The notes: a model not told the origin generated them from the sequence alone. 64,000 nt of DNA from Prunus persica (GCF_000346465.2 NC_034010.1:21234335-21298334); one strand, 5' to 3'. Shown: positions 44,410-56,469, counted from the stretch's first letter. Numbers and translations are program-made.

Positions 44410-44735
44410 AGATATTTAATTTTACAAAAATAATGCATCCAACTAACTCAACCAAAAAAGTTGCATCCAATTAATTATGTTCTTAGAATATCGATACAAA
44501 ATAAATTAGGTGTTAAAAAGATATTTATTTTTGCAAAAATAATGCATCCAACTAACTCAACTAAAAAAGTTGCATCCAATTAATGATGTTCTTGGAATAT
44601 TGATACAAAATAAATTAGGTGTTACAAAGATATTTATTTTTGCAAAAATAATGCATCCAACTAACTCAACCAAAAAAGTTGCATCCAATTAATGTTGTTC
44701 TTGGAATATTGATACAAAATAAATTAGGTGTTAAA
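44410..44735 (+). repeat. 109-base tandem repeat, three units
   Basis: AATGCATCCAACTAACTCAA occurs at 44432, 44541 and 44650, an exact spacing of 109. Each unit also has AAAAAGTTGCATCCAATTAA and ATACAAAATAAATTAGGTGT. The units are AT-rich and non-coding. Confidence 0.9.
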
Positions 44736-45019
44736 AAATATTTAATATCTAAATATGATCTATTACGACTTATCGTCACAATCATGGTAATTATTCAAAA
44801 GGTGTAACATCCCTTATACAATTTAATCGATTTAATCAAATTTAATTCTTTTGTGAAATTTCAATTTTGCCCTTGGGAGTAGGGGTACTTTGGTCACTTT
44901 AAGAAAAAAAAAACATTTATTGTATGGTATTACGTAATGATGTAAGTTTGTGTTATTTTATGTGAGGCCCCAATTTAAGGTTAGCACAGGGCCCTCAAAA
45001 TCTCAAGACCGGCCCTGGG
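44736..45019. other. Intergenic DNA with possible element end
   Basis: It contains GTGTAACATCCCTTATACAA, as at some LTR starts, and ends with CAAGACCGGCCCTG, which resembles a CAGGGCCGGT-type hAT terminus in reverse. No matching partner end was found. No gene is seen. Confidence 0.3.
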
Positions 45020-45231
45020 CCCCGTTGGGGAAGCCCTTGTGAACATGTTGTTGAAAGGGCTCTCTGGTCTGTCAACGTGTGCAGTTGCGTCACTACCTTC
45101 ATCCTTTTCCTTAACACTCCAAGCAAATGTTGTTCCGTCTTTCCCATTCAATGACTTCTAGAAAACATTACAGGCAGGCACTCTTTTCTTTCTCCAGAAT
45201 AGGAACAAACGGCTTTTCAAGAACATTTTAC

Positions 45232-45238
45232 TATAAAA
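45232..45238 (+). promoter_or_regulatory. TATA box of SDR12
   Basis: TATAAAA lies 70 bases before the start codon in the same context as SDR11. Confidence 0.7.
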
Positions 45239-45301
45239 CAAAAGAAGCCTCCTTCTGTTTAGTCTCATTTCTCACAGACCGTCCCATATCGAATCATCAA
45301 T

Positions 45302-47166
45302 ATGGCAGAAGCACCAAAGAGGTAGCACTTTAGAGTCCTTTATGCTTTGGTTCCTTGTCACACCTCCATTCCCTCTCATTGTTTCTGCTTATCATTTTTG
45401 TGTCATGAATTTGGTGTTTTTGTTTTTTCCAGGTATGCAGTTGTTACTGGGGCAAACAAAGGCATAGGATTGGAAACTGTGAGGCAATTGGCCTCAAATG
45501 GATTCACTGTAGTCTTAACTGCCAGAGATGAGAAAAGGGGTCTTGAAGCTGCTGAGAAACTCAAAGAGTCTGGCCTCTCAGGTCAAGTGGTTTTTCATCA
45601 ACTTGATGTGGCTAACCCTGCTACTGTTGCTTCCTTGGCAGAGTTCATCAAAACCCAGTTTGGGAAACTCGATATCTTGGTATGTGGAAGATTTTACTTT
45701 CAAATCTAACTATATGATATGAACCCTCTGTACAATTTACAGGTACCCTAGAAAGATCAGTGGCTGGAGTTAAGGGATTTGGCAATGCCTTGATGGTTGG
45801 TTATAGAACCAAATAGATTATCGAAGTAACCCGAGGATCTACCAACTTTCTTTTAATTGCATTTTCTACATTTTTCTTTTCTTTTCTAAATTAAAATAGA
45901 TAGTGAGACAGTTGGCTCTGCACAGGTGAACAATGCAGGGATTGGTGGAGCCATAGGAGATGCTGATGGCTATATAGCTTTAGTAAAGTCTTTGGAAATG
46001 GTAAGTCTTTCGAATTAATTTTTTCAATAGCTATCAAAACCTAAAAGGTTCAATGTGTGGCTATAATGTGGATTTGGGAGTGTGCTATTTTGCCTCTGCG
46101 CCTATCTGGATTAGCTCCTTCTTGATTGATGATATGTTAGGGGTTGTTAGAACCCTTTAGTTTGTGCTGACAGTTTGTAGTCTGTTTGTTTTGGGGTTTG
46201 ATCCCCCACTAGTTCATAAAATAAAAAAATAAAAAAAAAGCTTCAATGTATGTGCTAATGTGAAAATTTCAATTGATCTCTGGTTTGGCCAAAGATCTGT
46301 TTCGCTTAATGCTTTGCTGTTTTTAGTAGGGGAAATGATCTGATTAATTGATTTAGGATTTTTCCAATAAGCTGCTACCTTTCTGGATTTACTTATCTCA
46401 CCTGATAAATCTTTCTGCACTCTATCCATAATTTTTTTTTTGAAGCCCTTTGCTATAAATAAAATAAATTATGCACATAAGTTGTCATGCTTTCTTCCTC
46501 TCTAGCTTGAAAATGTTTTATTGTGATGTGCCAAACTTTGATCAACATTTTTCTTGTTTGTGGTGGGTGTGGGCTATAGAGACCATAATAATAAGTCTGT
46601 TCTTACTGATACAGGGGAGAGGAGAAGTTGGTAGTAAACTATGGACTGAAACTTATGAGTTAACAGAAGAATGCTTGCAAATAAACTATTATGGTGCTAA
46701 AAGAACAGCTGAAGCACTTATCCCACTTCTCCAGTTATCTGACTCACCGAGAATTGTTAATGTTTCGTCTTTCCTGGGGAAGTTAATGCATATACCAAGC
46801 CATTGTGCTAAAGGAGTTTTTACAGATGCCGAAAACCTAACAGAAGAAAGAATAGATGATGTACTGAGTGAGCTTCTAAAAGACTTCAAGGAGGGTTCAC
46901 TTGAAAGTAAGGGCTGGCCTTCTTCTTTGTCTGCCTATGTAGTCTCAAAAGCTGCACTGAACGCATATACAAGGATTCTAGCAAAGAAGTACCCCACTTT
47001 TCGTATCAATTCGTTATGCCCTGGCTCTGTCAAAACAGATATAACCTACAATGCCGGTTTCCTACCTGTCGAAGAAGGGGCTGCAAGGGTTATGAAGTTA
47101 GCATTGCTGCCCAATGATGGCCCTTCTGGCTCCTTCTTTGTTCAGTATGAAGTGTCAGATTTTTAA
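45302..47166 (+). CDS. SDR12: neomenthol dehydrogenase-like SDR
   Basis: Exons 45302-45321 (MAEAPKR), 45433-45679, 45926-46000 and 46615-47166, 297 residues. Intron 2 is the shortest of the array (246 bases) because its first part is deleted. Intron 3 is long (614 bases). Cofactor and catalytic residues are kept (NNAG, VSSFLG, SAYVVSK, Tyr222). The normally constant CPGFVKTD reads CPGSVKTD, and SHCAKGVF replaces SDWAKGVF. The first change is in the loop after the sixth strand that contacts the nicotinamide side, so cofactor binding or activity may be affected. Closest relative is SDR11. Confidence 0.88.
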
Positions 47167-47629
47167 TTGAAGATGATCCATTTATGCAAATTAATTACAT
47201 GTCATTTATTTGGCAGGATCTTGAACTTTTAATGTAACAAAGTATATTTGGACCCACAACAGATCCTTTTTAAGTTCTTTCTACATTCAACATGACTCGA
47301 GGATGTCATAGATTCAATAGTCCTGTATGATTGCATCTCTAATACATTGCTTGTTTACATTTCTACTTATCAACTGGCTCTTGAACCCATATTATCATTT
47401 ACATTATTATTATAATCAGAAATTCTATGTGATTGGTGTCCATCCTTTGATCAAAATTATCAATATCATTTCGCTATATACTTCTTATGGACATGTTGAT
47501 AACAATTATATTAACACGTTATCGACAATCCTTTATTAATCAAGAAATGGCGTAGGTGTACAGAAGAATTGAACATTCAATTGTTTAATAAAGAAAAAGA
47601 CAACATGGGTCTCTTTAACAATCATGTTA
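47167..47629 (+). other. SDR12 3' flank
   Basis: AT-rich and similar to the SDR11 3' flank without the LTR insertions, so it serves as the empty-site reference. No coding sequence is seen. Confidence 0.6.
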
Positions 47630-47915
47630 TTGGATTGGAGCAGCCAAATTCACCAATGTTAAATGCAAAACTACTTGAGACTTGGCATGTTATGAACAAC
47701 TTGGGCACTTGCGTCACTAGCCCCCTCTTTTTCCTCAATACTCCAAAACAAAAATCCAAGCAAATGTTGTTCCATCTTTCCCATTCAATGACTTCTAGAA
47801 AACATTATAGGAACAAACGAATCGATTTGAATATAATACTCAAAATACAAAAGCTTTCCAACAACTTCATGTTATAAAATAAAATAAGGCTCCTTCTGTT
47901 TAGTCTCATTTCTAG
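47630..47915 (+). promoter_or_regulatory. Orphan SDR promoter module (second)
   Basis: Close copy of 43880-44157, with TATAAAA at 47873-47879 and TCCTTCTGTTTAGTCTCATT after it. No SDR exon follows, and unrelated sequence begins at about 47916. Confidence 0.6.
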
Positions 47916-49178
47916 CTTGGCATGAGAGGCTTGTGGCATGGAAGCGAAATTGACATGAGTTTAGCATTGAAGAGAAAATTAAGTGTTCCTAGAGGAAAGA
48001 TGGGGTATTAAGGTAGGAGAGAGGATTTTGCAGAGAGATTTGGTTGAGCATGAGGAAAAAGAGAGAAAATGGTGGCTTGAGTGTTTTTCTGGCAGCTTGA
48101 TAGAGACTCAAGTGTTAAAACAGCTTGCCAAGAGGGAAAACTAAGGGAAAAAGATGGGCTGAGCACGAAATTGCTGGGTTTTGGGAGTAAGAGAGGAAGC
48201 TTGCTCTTTGATGTGGTTGATGCTTGTTGGGTAGAACATGCCTCTTTTATAGCCGCTGGAAGCTGACATTTTCCAAGAAACCCTAGTGGTTTCTATCCCA
48301 TTTTGCCAAGTTTTTCCTTCCTTTCTCCCCTCATCCCTTCAATCATCCTATTTTGGTGAAATATACTATGCTCCTTTGCACAAAATCAGGGATTTTGGGA
48401 GCTCAAGGTCCCTTTCCCGCAACTGCCCTAGTGAAGAATTCCTATTTTCAGTCATCCCCCTTCCTCTCTTTTCTTCCCTCTTTCATGGTCAGATCTGATG
48501 AAGGAAAGAAATGGGTATACATGCTGGTTTGAAGGATGATTCCCACTTTGCGCGTCAACATCCCATGGTTCGCTGGGTGTTTTGTGCTTGAAACTTGTTC
48601 CTTCCCATGTGCTGGAGCCTCCCAGTAGCTTTTCAGACTTTCCTTCGTGACTTTGTTCTTCAGCCAAGTGTTGGAGCTTTGCAACTCTTTTATTGTAATT
48701 GTATGGGCCAAGTTGATTTATTGAGTAAGTAGGCTATTTTTATCAAACGTTGGGCTTTTTTGATTGAGTCAATAGGCTATTTTGGTTGGGATATTTTTTC
48801 TTTTATGCTCACCCATATGTTTAGTCCTAAGAAAAGACCTTGCATAATGATAAACATTCATGCAAATCTAACACCAATCTAATTCAGTCCTGCTGCATAC
48901 CAAACCAAGAGGCTTGACTGTAATTGCAAAATCAAGTGCAACGGGGTATGAACACGTGGTGCATTATGGAGATTACAAGAGTGAAATGGGGCCTACTTCT
49001 CTTTTCCATTTATTTATTTGTTTTAATTATTATATCAACAAACTCATCATTGAGAACGGGGCCTACTTTGAGTATTTGTTAATTGAAAGTTGTTTGAATA
49101 TACAAGTCGAAAGCTTCGAAATTGCATAGTCTCTGAAATTGTTCCCAGTACTCACAGATATCCTACATCAAATCATCA
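47916..49178. other. Intergenic DNA, possible reverse LTR fragment, SDR13 upstream region
   Basis: A minus-strand CTATAAAAGAGG near 48240-48252 and a GAAACCCTAGTGG phrase are reminiscent of an LTR, but no ends or duplications were found. Open frames here have no recognisable protein features. The 200 bases before SDR13 lack the array promoter and any clear TATA box. Confidence 0.3.
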
Positions 49179-51228
49179 ATGGCCGAAGCAACAAAGAGGT
49201 ATCTCCATACGAAAATTTCTCTCTTTTGTTTCACCTTCTTCCCTGAATTTGTTGTTGCTTTCTTCTTCTGTTCTTTCAGATATGCAGTTGTTACAGGGGC
49301 AAACAAAGGGATTGGGTTAGAAACTGTCAGGCAGTTGGCCTCAAATGGAATCACTGTAGTCTTAACTGCTAGAGATGAAAAGAGGGGTCTTGAAGCTTTT
49401 GATAAACTCAAAGAGTCTGGCCTTACAGGTCAAGTGGTTTTTCATCAACTTGATGTGGCGGACCCCGCAAGCGTTGCTTCTTTGGCAGATTTCATCAAAA
49501 CCCAGCTTGGGAAACTCGATATCTTGGTAAGATCAAAGCTCACTTCCTGAAAAGTTTCTGTCTTTTCAATTTAATTCGTTAAATCCAATTTCCCTTTGAA
49601 TATAAGCATAGATGAGTTGATGTTGAGACTGCAAAATCGAGTGGTTGGCACAAACCCATCTTCTTATTGTCACCACTTTCAATTGTGAGAGTTGAATTTT
49701 GTTCGTTAATCGGTCTTTGAGTTCTTCTCCCATATCTGATTTGATCCCTCTGTTCAATTTATAAGTTACCCCAGAAAGATTAGTGGCTAGCATTAATGGG
49801 TTTGGCACACTAGCATATTTGGCCTTCAAAGCTAAGCCGTTTAAGGGCCTTGAACTTGGTTGTTAGTTATAAGAAGAAAGACCACCATAGTAATCAAAGG
49901 ATCTCTCAACTTTCTTTTTTCTTTGTATTTTCTAGATTTGTTTTTTTTTTTATAAAGTTAGATTATCTACAGGTGAACAATGCAGGGATTGGTGGAGTCG
50001 GACTAGATTCTGATGCTTTTAAAGCTTCAGAAAATTCTGGTAGTGGGGTAAGTCTTACATTTCTTTTTTTGTTGTTCCACCACACAGTGAAGGTGATGTT
50101 TGAGGAGGGAAGCTTCTAATGTCGGCTATATATGTTGCTGTTTGATTCTGGTTAGACTTCATCTTGATATTATTAACACAACACCTTATCAATAGCTATA
50201 TCAAAAAGTTACTCTTCAATGTGCTAATGTGCAAAATTAACTTTGTCTGTCGTTTGTCCAAGGGTCTGTTTGCGATGTTGGGGTTAATGCCTTGCCTTTC
50301 CCTTGCCTTTTTTCCAAGGGGAAAATGATCTGTGTTGTGCCATTCCAGAATTCCTTAAGATACTTCAATAGTCTAATGCACATATATCTGAGATTCTGAT
50401 GCTTCCTAGAACAGATATGAATCAAGTTAGAGTTAACAAATACGTTGCTTATCTTAAATGGATTCACTTTTCTTGCCTGGTAAAAGTTTCCACATTCAGA
50501 AACTTTGATAGCTTTTTTATCTGAAAGAAAATCTAGATATAAGTTCTCCTTTTACTCCTTTGATCTGAATAGTATTTTCACTGTGATGCGCATGTGTAAC
50601 TTTTAATCACCATACTTTCTTGTTTGAGGTGGGTTTATAAGAACAGGGCCAAAGAATAATTTTCTGCGTAATGCAGGAAGGAGCAAACATTGATTGGACT
50701 AAATTTCTGACTGAAACATACCCGTTAACAGAAGAATGCTTGCAAATAAATTACTATGGTACTAAAAGAACAGCTGAAGCACTTATCCCACTCCTCCAGT
50801 TATCCGATTCACCAAGAATTGTTAACGTTTCTTCCTCCGCGGGGAAGTTAGAGAACATACCAAGTGATTGGGTTAAAGGCGTTTTTAGTGATTCCGAGTA
50901 CCTAACAGAAGATAGAGTAGATGAGGTATTGACACAGCTACTAAAAGACTTCAAGGAGGGTTCAATTGAAAGCAAGGGCTGGCCTGTTTATCCTGCTTAT
51001 AGAGTCTCAAAAGCAGCAATAAATGCATATACAAGGATTCTAGCCAAGAAATACCCCAACTTCCGCATCAATTCTGTCTGCCCCGGCTATGTCAAGACAG
51101 ATATAACCTTCAATACCGGCATCTTGTCTGTTGAAGAAGGCGCTGCAAGTGTTCTGAAGTTAGCATTGCTGCCCAGTGATGGTCCTTCTGGCCTCTTCTT
51201 TGTTCGGTCTGAAGTATCATGTGCATGA
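49179..51228 (+). CDS. SDR13: divergent member of the four-exon SDR group
   Basis: Exons 49179-49198, 49280-49526, 49973-50047 and 50677-51228, 297 residues. The acceptor of intron 1 is TTTCAG|A, so codon 7 is AGA where the sisters have [25 protein letters not shown] and PAYRVSK (Tyr222) are intact. Compared with SDR1-SDR12 it has many changes: [21 protein letters not shown], exon 3 [39 protein letters not shown] and the end RSEVSCA. It has an unrelated promoter, suggesting an older branch. It lacks the fourth intron, so the intron loss predates its split from SDR1-SDR12. Confidence 0.9.
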
Positions 51229-51740
51229 TTGAAGACGATCAATTTGTGCTAATACATGTCATTCGTTGGGGCAGAATCTTGGATTTTCAATGTAACAAAG
51301 TATATTGTTAAAATTTATGTAAATCAGTGATGTGGCAAGTTTGTTTGTTAAACTAAAATGGATGCATGCTCATTAATTTCTGTCTTAGAGATCTTCCCTA
51401 GATTGGCTTATTGTTCTTCTCCAAATTTGACCAATAATCTCCTTAATTTTTTTTTAATTAAAATTTTTGTAATTCTTATTTCACCATTAAAAAATAAAGA
51501 ACCCACCAAAAAAATAAAAAATAAAAATCTCCATCAATCAAACTTGTAGGTTATTTATTTATTTACATTTTTGTTGTGAAAATATTAAAATAGTCAAAAC
51601 AATATGGCATTAATAATAGCATCCCTATATTTTAGCCACTAATGTTTTTAAAGCGTCAATTACACATTGACCTGAATAACAGAGTTTCTATTTTGCGGCG
51701 TTCACACTATTTTACTTTCGTACTCTCTCTCCATCAAGAT
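51229..51740. other. SDR13 3' flank, AT-rich spacer
   Basis: No gene or recognised element. Long A/T runs lie near 51440-51560. Confidence 0.4.
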
Positions 51741-51872
51741 ATTCATCTGATTTAGTTACCGTTGGAGTTGGACTGAAATTAGCTTGGCTCCCAAGTTTTC
51801 TCTTTTCTTGATTTATTTTCCTGATAGGACAAGAATTAAATACCCTAATCGGACAAGGACTGTATGAGAGAT

Positions 51873-51879
51873 TATATAA
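51873..51879 (+). promoter_or_regulatory. TATA box of B3 gene A
   Basis: TATATAA lies 144 bases before the preferred start codon, within ATTATATAAGGATAGC, and is kept in the inverted copy. Confidence 0.6.
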
Positions 51880-52016
51880 GGATAGCAAATCCATCTCACT
51901 TTTCGTTACTTTGTTTTTGTTGATCACTTTCACTTCACAGTTTATTTCATTCAATTTCTCATCTACTAGAACAAAGATTTTCCTTTTCAGTTCTCTGCCA
52001 ATTTGTTTTGTTGATC

Positions 52017-53267
52017 ATGGCTTCTTCTTCACTGGGTTCTTTCAATCTCTCAAGTAGGAGCAAAAGAGAAGGAGATGAAGCAGAAGACAAAGGGAAGATG
52101 GGGTATTTGACAATGGAAGATTTTAAAGGCATGAATTTTGATTCTTTGTGTCCTTATGATCAACTGACATTGGTTGCCACTGTTCTTGTTGATAAAACTG
52201 AGCAAGAGAAGAAACAATTGAAGAATGAGGAGCACCAGATACAGAGCAGACCCTCCTCATCACCACAAGTTTCTTCTTCTTCTCCAAATGCATCACCCCA
52301 TTTTCATCCCTTGGTCCCTGGCTTGGTTCAAGGCAAATATGTCAATTGGGTGCAGCAGGGATACCCTAAGAAACCAAGGTCTGCTTCTAATTTTGGGCAA
52401 AAGTCAACAATAAATACCAGCCCCCCTGCTACTGTTGCTGCTGCTGCTACTCATGATGATCATATTCAGGGACGCAGAAGTAGTAATAATTATGGGTTGA
52501 AAAGAAAATCCAATGATGATCATGATGATAGAGATAAAGATTGGGCTGCTCCCAATAAGAAGAAGGAGAAAAAGGAGAAGAAGAAGAAGGTGTACATCAA
52601 GAACAAGAAGGGTGCTACTCTTCACCATCGTCCTGATTTGCCTGAAGATTTTAAGAAAATGATCATAGGCCAGATGAATGGCATAGAGCTGACATGTCTC
52701 ATACAGAAGGAATTGTTCCCCAGTGATGTAAACCCAGATCTAAACAGGTTTTCATTGCCTCCAAACCAAGTCTTATTCAACGATTTCCTCACGCCCGATG
52801 AGATTGAAGCTCTTAAAGAGAGGAAAGAGAAGAAAAATCATGATCAGGGTTCCCTAAAAAGTCCATCGCCTTCCCTCAAAGTTCCATTTATAGATCCGAG
52901 TCTTAAGCTTGAAGATAAAGAAGGGATAAACTTGACTATGTGGACGCTGTCAAACTCAGAAACAAAAACCTATGTGTTGAGAACTACTTGGGGTAAGGTT
53001 GTTTCGAAAAACAAGCTCGTTGCTGGTGATGTAATCCAAGTTTGGTCATTTCGGGCCAACAACAATCAGCTTCACTTGGCTATTGTTGTGGTAAAAAGAG
53101 CTGGGAAAATTGGTACCAACCAGAGTGAAGGGAGTTCTAGTAAGAGAGGCAATGTCGTTGATATTGGCAATGAATGCGGTGGCCAAGGAAGTAGAGGAGT
53201 GGAAGGTAGCAGTGAAGTTATGTACAGAAGCACACCAGATTCATTTGTCAAAGAAGCAGGAAGATGA
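52017..53267 (+). CDS. B3/DUF313-domain transcription factor, copy A
   Basis: Single exon, 416 residues from MASSSLGSFNLSS. An upstream in-frame ATG at 52008 would add MLI, and I prefer the second because of its ATCATGGCTTC context. The N-terminal half is Ser/Gln-rich and disordered. A basic, probable nuclear-localisation segment (KKKEKKEKKKK region, residues about 180-200) leads into a C-terminal B3-like domain (about 205-365) with LFPSDVNPDLNRFSLPP, LTMWTLSN, YVLRTTWGKVV and LVAGDVIQVWSFR. This pattern is typical of plant-specific B3 proteins annotated as DUF313 and expected to bind DNA in the nucleus. Relative to copy B the last 15 or so codons are out of frame because of a 2-base difference near 53230, giving STPDSFVKEAGR. 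Confidence 0.85.
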   Translation: MASSSLGSFNLSSRSKREGDEAEDKGKMGYLTMEDFKGMNFDSLCPYDQLTLVATVLVDKTEQEKKQLKNEEHQIQSRPSSSPQVSSSSPNASPHFHPLVPGLVQGKYVNWVQQGYPKKPRSASNFGQKSTINTSPPATVAAAATHDDHIQGRRSSNNYGLKRKSNDDHDDRDKDWAAPNKKKEKKEKKKKVYIKNKKGATLHHRPDLPEDFKKMIIGQMNGIELTCLIQKELFPSDVNPDLNRFSLPPNQVLFNDFLTPDEIEALKERKEKKNHDQGSLKSPSPSLKVPFIDPSLKLEDKEGINLTMWTLSNSETKTYVLRTTWGKVVSKNKLVAGDVIQVWSFRANNNQLHLAIVVVKRAGKIGTNQSEGSSSKRGNVVDIGNECGGQGSRGVEGSSEVMYRSTPDSFVKEAGR

Positions 53268-53878
53268 AGACTTTTCAGGCCCTAATTGTGATTTTCATAT
53301 TCTTTTTGTAAAGATTTTCTGATCAGGTTTCATTTGCAGTGTAATTAACTGATTAATTAGCTTTTGTTTTTGTTGCAGATGAGTTAATCAATTCAGATGC
53401 TAATACATTGCATCCATATATATATGTAAACACTGTGCAAGTGATTTTTTTTGCATGAAATATCAAATTTTTATACATATTTTCCTACTAATCTAAATCA
53501 GCATAAGTTATAACTTGTACCCAAAAGAGTAAAAAGGAGCAGCGGCACTTAATTCCTTTTTTTAATAAGAAATTATAATTTTCTTTATTGGTTCCCAGTA
53601 ATTAAGAATTGAGGCATCACTTATGGTTGGTGAGCAATTCTCATACAGTCAAAAGTCAACGTCCAGAAGACTAGTGTTGCTGTGCTTTGTCCTATATGGT
53701 CTAATTGGCCATTGCATTACAAACTAGCAGTCTTGCTTTGCTAAGCTAAAACTTAAAACTAATAAGGAATCTACAAATTAGGAATCTGTACTTGAAAGAA
53801 AGCAACCCAACACCAAAAGTTGAATATTTTAAAACAAATTATACCAATATAAAATGATAGTAGAAGACAACTCCAGGT
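53268..53878. other. B3 gene A 3' region and SDR14 upstream DNA
   Basis: The first part, to about 53385, belongs to the inverted repeat. The rest is AT-rich with no gene. Confidence 0.45.
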
Positions 53879-53886
53879 TATATATA
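53879..53886 (+). promoter_or_regulatory. TATA box of SDR14
   Basis: TATATATA lies about 62 bases before the SDR14 start codon. The promoter is otherwise unlike that of SDR1-SDR12. Confidence 0.55.
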
Positions 53887-53940
53887 GTAATGCAAGAATA
53901 AGAATAAGAAAAGAAAAAGAAAGCTGGATTCCCATCAACA

Positions 53941-55783
53941 ATGGCAGAAGCAGGAAAGAGGTACCATACTTATTGCTCACCCTGATGCAATTTAAGCTTC
54001 ATAGTTCATAAATATCTCAAGCCCTTGTTCACGTTAACACCCTTATTTCATTAATTTATAGTGTGAATTTCTTTTTTTTTCTTTTTTTCAGGTATGCAGT
54101 TGTTACAGGTTCAAATAAGGGAGTTGGATTTGGAATAGTTAGGCAGCTGGCTTCAAATGGGGTCATGGCAGTGTTGACCGCTAGAGATGAGAAGAAGGGT
54201 ATTGAAGCTGTTGAAAAATTAAAAGAGTGTGGCCTCTCAGACCTTGTGGTTTTTCATCAGCTTGATGTCACAGACTCTTCTAGCATTGCTTCCCTGGCAG
54301 ATTTTGTCACAATCCAGTTTGGGAAACTAGACATCTTGGTATGTATAACCAGCTTCTCTTTCTCAAATTTTATGCTCATTTCGAAAATCATCGATAAATT
54401 TTTTTCTTCAAATGCATTTATGATTATACTTGACAAGGATTTAACAAAGATGAGAAGTGTTGAACTTCCATAGGTAAACAATGCAGGGGTTAATGGAACC
54501 ATTATGGACCCTGAAGCTCTCAGAGCTGCTGCAGCTGCAGGACTTGGTAAGGTAAGCTGATCAGTAAGAAAATGCAAGTTGGGGTTAGGAATGCACCACT
54601 TAGTCAGCATAGTCATGGTTTCATTTTCCGCTTTACATGGTTTGTAATATTGTTCTAGGATGTGATTGATCTTTTGGAATTAACTAAGGGGGAGATTTTG
54701 TCCAGTGGACTAGTCTAGTTAAATTATATGCCCTTTTTTTCTTTTAATTTCTACATAAGAATAAAATCTGTGTAATACCATTATAGCTTCCGTTACATGA
54801 CGTTAATGACTCCTTTCGTATGATATGCACTCCATAATAGAGTTCCTCCAAGCCTATGAAGTGAGATTATGGACCTTAGCTGCTTGATTAGTTGGTTAGT
54901 ACATGTTACAGGGTTCTCAAGAGTACTGATAAATTGTTGCTATATATATTAGCAATCAAGTATAAATTACTTGAACCTTAAGTAAAGCTACGTCTGATAT
55001 TATATGCACAATAGTTTGCTTTGGTGGAGTTGGTAGAGGATTATTGGACGGTTATCAATAATTATTACCAAGAAAAAAATAAAAAAATTTCTTCTTCTTG
55101 ATGCAGAAAGATGTAGAGGTCAAGTGGAGTGAAATGTTGACTCAGACATATGAGTTAACTGAAGAATGCATTAAAACAAACTACTATGGTACCAAGAAAA
55201 TGACCAAAACATTTCTTCCTCTCCTCCAGCTATCCGATTCACCAAGAGTTGTCAATATTTCTTCTGGCCGGGGGAGGTTAAAGGTACAAAGTGTTCTCAT
55301 ATTTTGTCATCCTCATTAGATTTAACCACTTCATCCCTTAAAATCAAAATTCCTATTTTGCATAATGAGCCATCTGAAATTCTCCTATGATGCATGTTTC
55401 TTCAGCTTATACCAAATGAATGGGCCAAAGGGGTGTTGAATGATGCTGAGAAACTTACAGAAGAGAGAATAGAAGAGGTTTTGAATGAGTTTCTAAGAGA
55501 TTTCAAAGAAGACATGCTGGAAACCAAATGCTGGCCTCCTGCCCTCTCTGCGTATATACTCTCAAAAGCAGCCTTGAATGCATACACTAGAATTGTGGCC
55601 AAGAAGTACCCAAATTTGTGTGTCAATTGCATCTGCCCTGGATTTGTCAAAACAGACATGACCTTCAATGCTGGCATCTTCACCGTTGACGAAGCTGCTG
55701 AAAATGTTATGCGCTTAGCAGTATTTCCAAGTGGCATTCCTTCTGGCCTCTTCTTCTTTTCTCAAGAAGTCACTCCCTTTTGA
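53941..55783 (+). CDS. SDR14: five-exon neomenthol dehydrogenase-like SDR
   Basis: Exons 53941-53960 (MAEAGKR), 54092-54338, 54474-54551, 55107-55283 and 55406-55783, 299 residues. The fourth intron splits the GRGRLK|LIPNEW region that is contiguous in SDR1-SDR13. [16 protein letters not shown], Asn140, Ser168 (ISSGRG), Tyr224 and Lys228 (SAYILSK) are present. Exon 3 [22 protein letters not shown] is Ala-rich and one codon longer. Other features are [21 protein letters not shown] and the end SQEVTPF. It is sister to SDR15 and lies within the B3 inverted repeat. Confidence 0.9.
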
Positions 55784-56469
55784 GTGTAGTTAACTAAAAT
55801 AATGAAAGCCATAGCTAGCTGCTGCTCTCTATGTCGTATTGATGAATAATTCCATACATTGTATGTTATATGAGTTCCTTTGTTTTTCTTTGCTGTGGTG
55901 AGTTGAGTTAGCTGGCCCTGGAGAAATTATTGCTTGCATGGCAACTTTCATTAAAGCCCAGTTTGAGACACTTGATACCCGGAAGTTGGAACCATTTGAT
56001 ACATCGCAGATCGGCTCAAGAAAATCCATTAACCCTTCAGTTGTCTGCAGACAATTTAGACCCAGTGAACCAAAATTCATATTCCAGAAAGCCCACTAAA
56101 CCACTAGCCAGGGACTGTAGGCCCAGAAGCGTTAGTGCTTAGTTTTGTTTCTCTGGGCCTTGGGGCCCCCATTGAATCCGAAAGATGAAGAAATTACATA
56201 TTTCCTTGTGCGTCCCTGGTAAGATGAATCAAGAAATGGCCGTACAAAAGAACCGACTATTCTTTGCTAATTTGTTTCTTTTGTAGGATCAACCTTGATT
56301 TGTTTAGTCAAAAAAACAAAAGAATCTATCAACAAACAAGACCGAGTAATCAAAGACCAGAACTTGAATATTTTAAAAGATATGATAAGAATAAAAATTA
56401 CTATTGAAACAAAGCCCATGTTATATGCTCATACCGAAATCAGAAAGCAAATCTGGAAACCCATCAACA
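55784..56469 (+). other. SDR14-SDR15 spacer with a possible decayed exon 2 scrap
   Basis: At about 55920-55985 one frame reads ACMATFIKAQFETLDT, which resembles the SDR exon 2 end [17 protein letters not shown]. No other part of a gene can be assembled around it. The remainder shows nothing recognisable. Confidence 0.35.

Larger units (their letters stand above)
51740..53385 (+). repeat. Left arm of a large inverted repeat (B3 gene A)
   Basis: The promoter, coding sequence and 3' region of the B3 gene here are matched in reverse by 58265-59890. The spacer of about 4.9 kb holds SDR14 and SDR15. Arm limits are by eye. Confidence 0.85.

Noticed and set aside
48081..48711. Several 60-87-residue open frames on both strands between SDR12 and SDR13
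   Set aside because: No splice structure, no domain and no similarity to anything else in the window. The area looks like element-derived DNA.
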